Source of the DNA: Rhodocyclaceae bacterium
GTDB taxonomy: Bacteria; Pseudomonadota; Gammaproteobacteria; Burkholderiales; Rhodocyclaceae
Assembly (NCBI GenBank): GCA_023253415.1
Contig: JALRGK010000027.1
Location: 1-27,091, forward strand
Direction of reading: 5' to 3'
DNA: 27,091 nucleotides
The notes beneath the pieces were generated by a model that saw only the letters and a list, made by a program, of their open reading frames with translations, had not been told where the DNA came from and did not search any database. How positions within the stretch are numbered: the stretch's first letter is position 1; every line of letters begins with the position of its first letter. The position numbers were made by a program, and so were the translations under genes. This document shows, piece after piece, positions 25,427 through 27,091 of this stretch.

Positions 25427-25467
25427 AACAAAAAACCGCCTCGCGGGCGGTTTCAAGTTGGGCCAGT
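25427..25467. repeat. 41-bp direct repeat, right copy
   Basis: Same as 24006-24046 except for one base. Here the repeat lies between the tRNA-Lys 3' fragment and its terminator, so it looks like the natural 3' flank of the tRNA gene. The copy next to the monooxygenase gene is then the one that needs explaining. Confidence 0.9.
25430..25453 (-). terminator. Terminator following the tRNA-Lys 3' fragment (copy A)
   Basis: Minus-strand hairpin AAACCGCC/GGCGGTTT with T tract, 26 bp beyond the CCA of the tRNA fragment. It probably ended the original tRNA-Lys transcript. Confidence 0.88.
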
Positions 25468-25474
25468 ACCACCG

Positions 25475-25523
25475 GTAGTGGTGGGTCGTGAGTGACTCGA
25501 ACACTCGACCTACGGATTAAGAG
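25475..25523 (-). repeat. tRNA-Lys(CUU) 3' half, copy A (attachment-site repeat)
   Basis: On the minus strand it begins at the anticodon loop (CTCTTAA, anticodon CUU), followed by the 3' anticodon strand, a T-arm (GAGTG, TTCGAGT, CACTC), the acceptor strand ACGACCC, and ACCA. The upstream sequence contains no D-arm or 5' acceptor strand, so no functional tRNA is encoded. It is identical over 49 bp to 26772-26820. A break at the anticodon loop is typical of tRNA attachment sites used by tyrosine recombinases. Confidence 0.9.
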
Positions 25524-25581
25524 CGCAGGCTGACGAAACTTTCCGCTTTAAAAACAGATGGTTAAAAAACCTATTTGCAGG

Positions 25582-25600
25582 TGTGCAAATAGTTGTGCAA
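25582..25600. repeat. TGTGCAA direct-repeat pair beside copy A
   Basis: Two TGTGCAA heptamers (25582 and 25594), 12 bp apart, starting 59 bp from the edge of the 49-bp repeat. The same pair with the same period and offset lies beside copy B. They resemble arm-type integrase or excisionase sites. Confidence 0.65.
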
Positions 25601-25636
25601 TTGGGGTTGAAGGACGTTTAAGCGACACGTTGTTGT

Positions 25637-25655
25637 ATGTCATTTTAAACGACAT
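25637..25655. repeat. Inverted repeat next to the 63-bp motif, copy A
   Basis: ATGTC and GACAT flank a 9-bp centre containing TTTAAA, ending 6 bp before the 63-bp motif. Copy B has a perfect palindrome of a different sequence at the corresponding position, so the arrangement is kept but not the bases. Confidence 0.5.
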
Positions 25656-25661
25656 TGTACA

Positions 25662-25724
25662 GGCTCAGGATCGCAGATGCTGAGTTATTTTGATTTTGAG
25701 CGGCTGCGTAGCAGGTGCGAAGTT
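25662..25724. repeat. 63-bp structured motif, copy A
   Basis: It matches 26950-27012 at 49 of 63 bases without gaps. It can form two hairpins: CTCAG/CTGAG, and CTGC-GTA-GCAG extended by weaker pairs. In copy B the second hairpin reads CCGC-GTA-GCGG, a compensatory change that keeps the pairing. It lies downstream of the hydrolase gene. Differences are spread over all codon positions (3, 5 and 6), which argues for a structured DNA or RNA role over coding. Confidence 0.65.
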
Positions 25725-25769
25725 AAAACGTTCGACGTTAATTTTTTGGGCTTGCCAATGTTTGTTTAC

Positions 25770-26609
25770 CTAGGGCAAAGCCTTCAGCCAGGCGATCACT
25801 TCCTGGGTGGCCAATGCAGGAACTTGTCCGTGGTCGCTGTCGATGACCACTTTTTTATTAAGTGGGTTTGGCTGGACATGAGCTAAAACGTATTCTGAGT
25901 ACGATTCGTTAGCTCTGCTAACCAGTTCAAAGATCACGTCCTTGTTGCCGTAAATCATCAGCACGGGGATGCTTCTTTTGAGCAGTTTTGCATTTCCACC
26001 CATGGTGCCCGGACCGTCGGGATCGAAGTAGCTAAGGTAAATGCGCGGAGTCGTCCAAAATGACTGGTAGAAGGTACAGCACTGGGCAGCTTCAAACGAA
26101 GTCTTTTGATCCCCTTGTCCAGCAGCGACTGCTTCTTTGGCTTTGGCAATTTGCTTCGGGTAGAAATCGGGATACATCAGGGGCATAAGTTCGGGATGAT
26201 GCCCGGGGGCAAGACCAATAACCCCATTCACAGTGGTTCGTCGTGCAGCGTAACCCAAAGCCATCGGGGTTCCCATGCTATGCCCTGCGATGACGATCTT
26301 TTTAGCGCCTTGCGCTTTTAATTTCTCAACTTGAGCATCAATTTCTAGCATTGCATCATCAAAGGAAGCATCGATGATTCGATTGGGTCCCCATGGGAGC
26401 TCTTCTTGGATAACGACAAACCCTTCGGCTTTAAGCGCATCGGCCAATGGTTGGTTTCGACGATGCGGATTCACATGGCCAGGCGGTGGGTTTTTAAGTA
26501 GCCCCCAACCATGGAGTAAGACTACACCTATGTCTTTAGGCTCTGCTGCAAATACTTGGTGAGACTGAATAAAAAGTGCCGCTATGATAAAAATCACTAG
26601 CTTTTTCAT
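25770..26609 (-). CDS. Secreted alpha/beta hydrolase
   Basis: A 279-residue protein with a signal peptide (MKKLVIFIIAALFIQ through about VFA, residue 21). Alpha/beta-hydrolase features: HGWG (33-36, oxyanion region), nucleophile elbow GHSMG with Ser111, likely Asp224 (YGNKDVI) and His260 (SDHGQV). An NPHRRNQPLADAL segment and a double Cys (177-178) are also seen. It is a periplasmic or secreted esterase-like enzyme; the substrate is unknown. ATG 26609 has GAGG about 7 bp upstream; the frame runs to 26684. It is the only gene of the 1.3-kb element and looks AT-richer than the core genes. After its TAG the frame stays open for 34 codons through the 63-bp motif. Confidence 0.85.
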   Translation of the reverse strand: MKKLVIFIIAALFIQSHQVFAAEPKDIGVVLLHGWGLLKNPPPGHVNPHRRNQPLADALKAEGFVVIQEELPWGPNRIIDASFDDAMLEIDAQVEKLKAQGAKKIVIAGHSMGTPMALGYAARRTTVNGVIGLAPGHHPELMPLMYPDFYPKQIAKAKEAVAAGQGDQKTSFEAAQCCTFYQSFWTTPRIYLSYFDPDGPGTMGGNAKLLKRSIPVLMIYGNKDVIFELVSRANESYSEYVLAHVQPNPLNKKVVIDSDHGQVPALATQEVIAWLKALP

Positions 26610-26699
26610 AAATGCCTCATCAAGTAAGAACCCATCTGATGACATGGTAAATGCAAAACATATTTGTGTATACGAGGGCCCCAAGTAAATTTAGGCAGC

Positions 26700-26722
26700 A
26701 AAAAACCGCCTCGTGGGCGGTT
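26700..26722 (-). terminator. Terminator following the tRNA-Lys 3' fragment (copy B)
   Basis: Minus strand AACCGCC/GGCGGTT with T tract, nearly the same as at 25430 but with one loop base changed and 53 bp instead of 26 bp from the tRNA end. It shows that the element carries both the tRNA half and a terminator, which would restore termination after integration. Confidence 0.85.
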
Positions 26723-26771
26723 AGATGTGTTTGCTAAAACTGCCTGGACGGGCCACTACATAAGGCTTTGA

Positions 26772-26820
26772 GTAGTGGTGGGTCGTGAGTGACTCGAACA
26801 CTCGACCTACGGATTAAGAG
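26772..26820 (-). repeat. tRNA-Lys(CUU) 3' half, copy B (attachment-site repeat)
   Basis: Identical to copy A over 49 bp, from CTCTTAA of the anticodon loop through CCA and four further bases (CTAC). The upstream flank (minus strand) does not encode a tRNA 5' half. It marks the junction between the hydrolase element and whatever lies to the right. Confidence 0.9.
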
Positions 26821-26878
26821 TTCAGAAGCTCTTGGGAATCTGTATATAAAACATACGGTTACATGACACAAAAACCAC

Positions 26879-26898
26879 TGTGCAATGGATTGTGCAAT
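26879..26898. repeat. TGTGCAA direct-repeat pair beside copy B
   Basis: TGTGCAAT at 26879 and 26891, period 12 bp, starting 59 bp from the repeat edge, exactly as beside copy A. The sequence between and around the pairs has diverged, so the conservation is confined to the heptamers and their spacing. Confidence 0.65.
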
Positions 26899-26926
26899 GA
26901 CTATAGGTTTGTACATCCAAGATATA

Positions 26927-26947
26927 AGCGTTACAAGTTGTAACGCT
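26927..26947. repeat. Perfect 21-bp palindrome next to the 63-bp motif, copy B
   Basis: Arms AGCGTTACAA and TTGTAACGCT with a single central base, ending 2 bp before the 63-bp motif. It may be a protein-binding site or a cruciform-forming element. Confidence 0.7.
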
Positions 26948-26949
26948 GG

Positions 26950-27012
26950 GGCTCAGGATCGCAGAAGCTGAGCGGCGTTGGTTTTGAGTGTCCGCGTAGC
27001 GGGCACGAACTT
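26950..27012. repeat. 63-bp structured motif, copy B
   Basis: Second copy of the motif at 25662-25724 (49 of 63 bases the same). Stems: CTCAG/CTGAG and an 8-bp stem GTGTCCGC/GCGGGCAC (one G-T pair) around GTA. It lies just downstream of the partial minus-strand frame that enters from the right edge, the same gene-to-motif order as for the hydrolase. Confidence 0.65.
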
Positions 27013-27022
27013 AAGTTGTGAT

Positions 27023-27091
27023 CTAGTTGCCTTGAGCTTCTGCTCGGTGCACAAGGCTTTCAGCATGTTCTTTGACCTTCTCAAGCTCTTG
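27023..27091 (-). CDS. Possible C-terminus of a gene entering from the right edge
   Basis: A minus-strand frame open from the window edge encodes 22 residues (QELEKVKEHAESLVHRAEAQ, then GN and stop), charged and helix-like, ending 10 bp before the 63-bp motif. This would be the cargo gene of the next element. A second minus-strand frame (27090 to 26953, 45 residues, ending LLRS) is also open, so the correct one cannot be decided from so short a piece. Confidence 0.3.
   Translation of the reverse strand, partial: QELEKVKEHAESLVHRAEAQGN

Larger units (their letters stand above)
25524..26820. mobile_element. 1.3-kb single-gene element bounded by tRNA-Lys 3' halves
   Basis: The segment is 1297 bp, measured between equal points of the two 49-bp repeats. 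Left to right it holds a TGTGCAA pair, an inverted repeat, the 63-bp structured motif, one gene (secreted alpha/beta hydrolase, minus strand), a terminator, and the second tRNA half. There is no integrase, so it would need one in trans. The layout to the right of copy B repeats the same order, suggesting a second element whose far end lies outside the window. Confidence 0.65.

Noticed and set aside
25475..25560. Functional tRNA-Lys gene at copy A or B
   Set aside because: Only the 3' half from the anticodon loop is present; the sequence where the D-arm and 5' acceptor strand should be does not match or pair in either copy.
25637..25740. Integron attC site downstream of the hydrolase
   Set aside because: The region is structured and lies after a cassette-like gene, but no RYYYAAC/GTTRRRY core pair is present in the required positions in either copy, and the repeated junction is the tRNA half instead.
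1..27091. CRISPR array, insertion sequence or prophage genes
   Set aside because: No regularly spaced repeats, transposase, integrase or phage structural genes were seen anywhere in the window.

Overview
The window is chromosomal DNA from a Gram-negative proteobacterium, most likely of the gamma or beta class. The reasons are an LpxL-type lipid A acyltransferase, many lipoproteins with clear lipoboxes, an NfsB close to the E. coli type, an Aas-like acyl-ACP ligase, a KatG, and an AddB-like/AddA-like recombination pair instead of RecBCD. The species cannot be fixed from the sequence alone. Most genes have moderate GC and good Shine-Dalgarno sites. The right end (from about 23.7 kb) is accessory DNA built around 3' fragments of a tRNA-Lys gene.

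Layout. 1-3.4 kb: end of a CBS-domain protein with a strong terminator, a membrane-anchored TAXI-type binding protein, an RlpA-like lipoprotein, a small Gly/Thr-rich exported protein, a 38-residue exported peptide gene and a small lipoprotein. 3.4-4.8 kb: an APC-family permease. 4.8-7.2 kb, minus strand: a compact unit DUF3313 lipoprotein > cupin fusion protein > M48-like lipoprotein, with 2-3 bp between genes, so probably an envelope operon. 7.4-7.7 kb: a small exported Gly/His/Pro-rich protein. 15.5-7.8 kb, minus strand: addB-like > addA-like (8-bp overlap) > acyl-ACP/acyl-CoA ligase (stop directly followed by start). 15.6-17.0 kb: nfsB > scpB. 18.1-17.0 kb, minus strand: winged-helix regulator > four-TM protein > 43-residue one-TM protein, with a candidate autoregulatory operator. 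19.4-18.1 kb: lipid A acyltransferase and a small lipoprotein. 19.7-21.9 kb: katG behind a candidate OxyR site, with a strong terminator. 22.0-23.7 kb: a membrane-anchored GltB-like FMN/Fe-S protein. 25.3-24.05 kb, minus strand: a nitronate monooxygenase-like protein with a Cys-rich tail.

The most unusual region is 25.4-27.0 kb. A perfect 49-bp repeat, the 3' half of tRNA-Lys(CUU) from the anticodon loop through CCA, occurs twice, 1297 bp apart, with no 5' half next to either copy. Each copy has a rho-independent terminator on its left. On its right each has two TGTGCAA repeats with the same 12-bp period and the same 59-bp offset, then an inverted repeat, then a 63-bp motif (49/63 identical) with a compensatory base change in one stem. 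Between the copies lies a single gene, a secreted alpha/beta hydrolase. I read this as tandem integration of very small, integrase-less, single-gene elements at a tRNA-Lys attachment site; the intact tRNA and any recombinase would lie beyond the right edge. The nitronate monooxygenase gene next to it is itself flanked by a 41-bp repeat (40/41 identical) that carries the same terminator.
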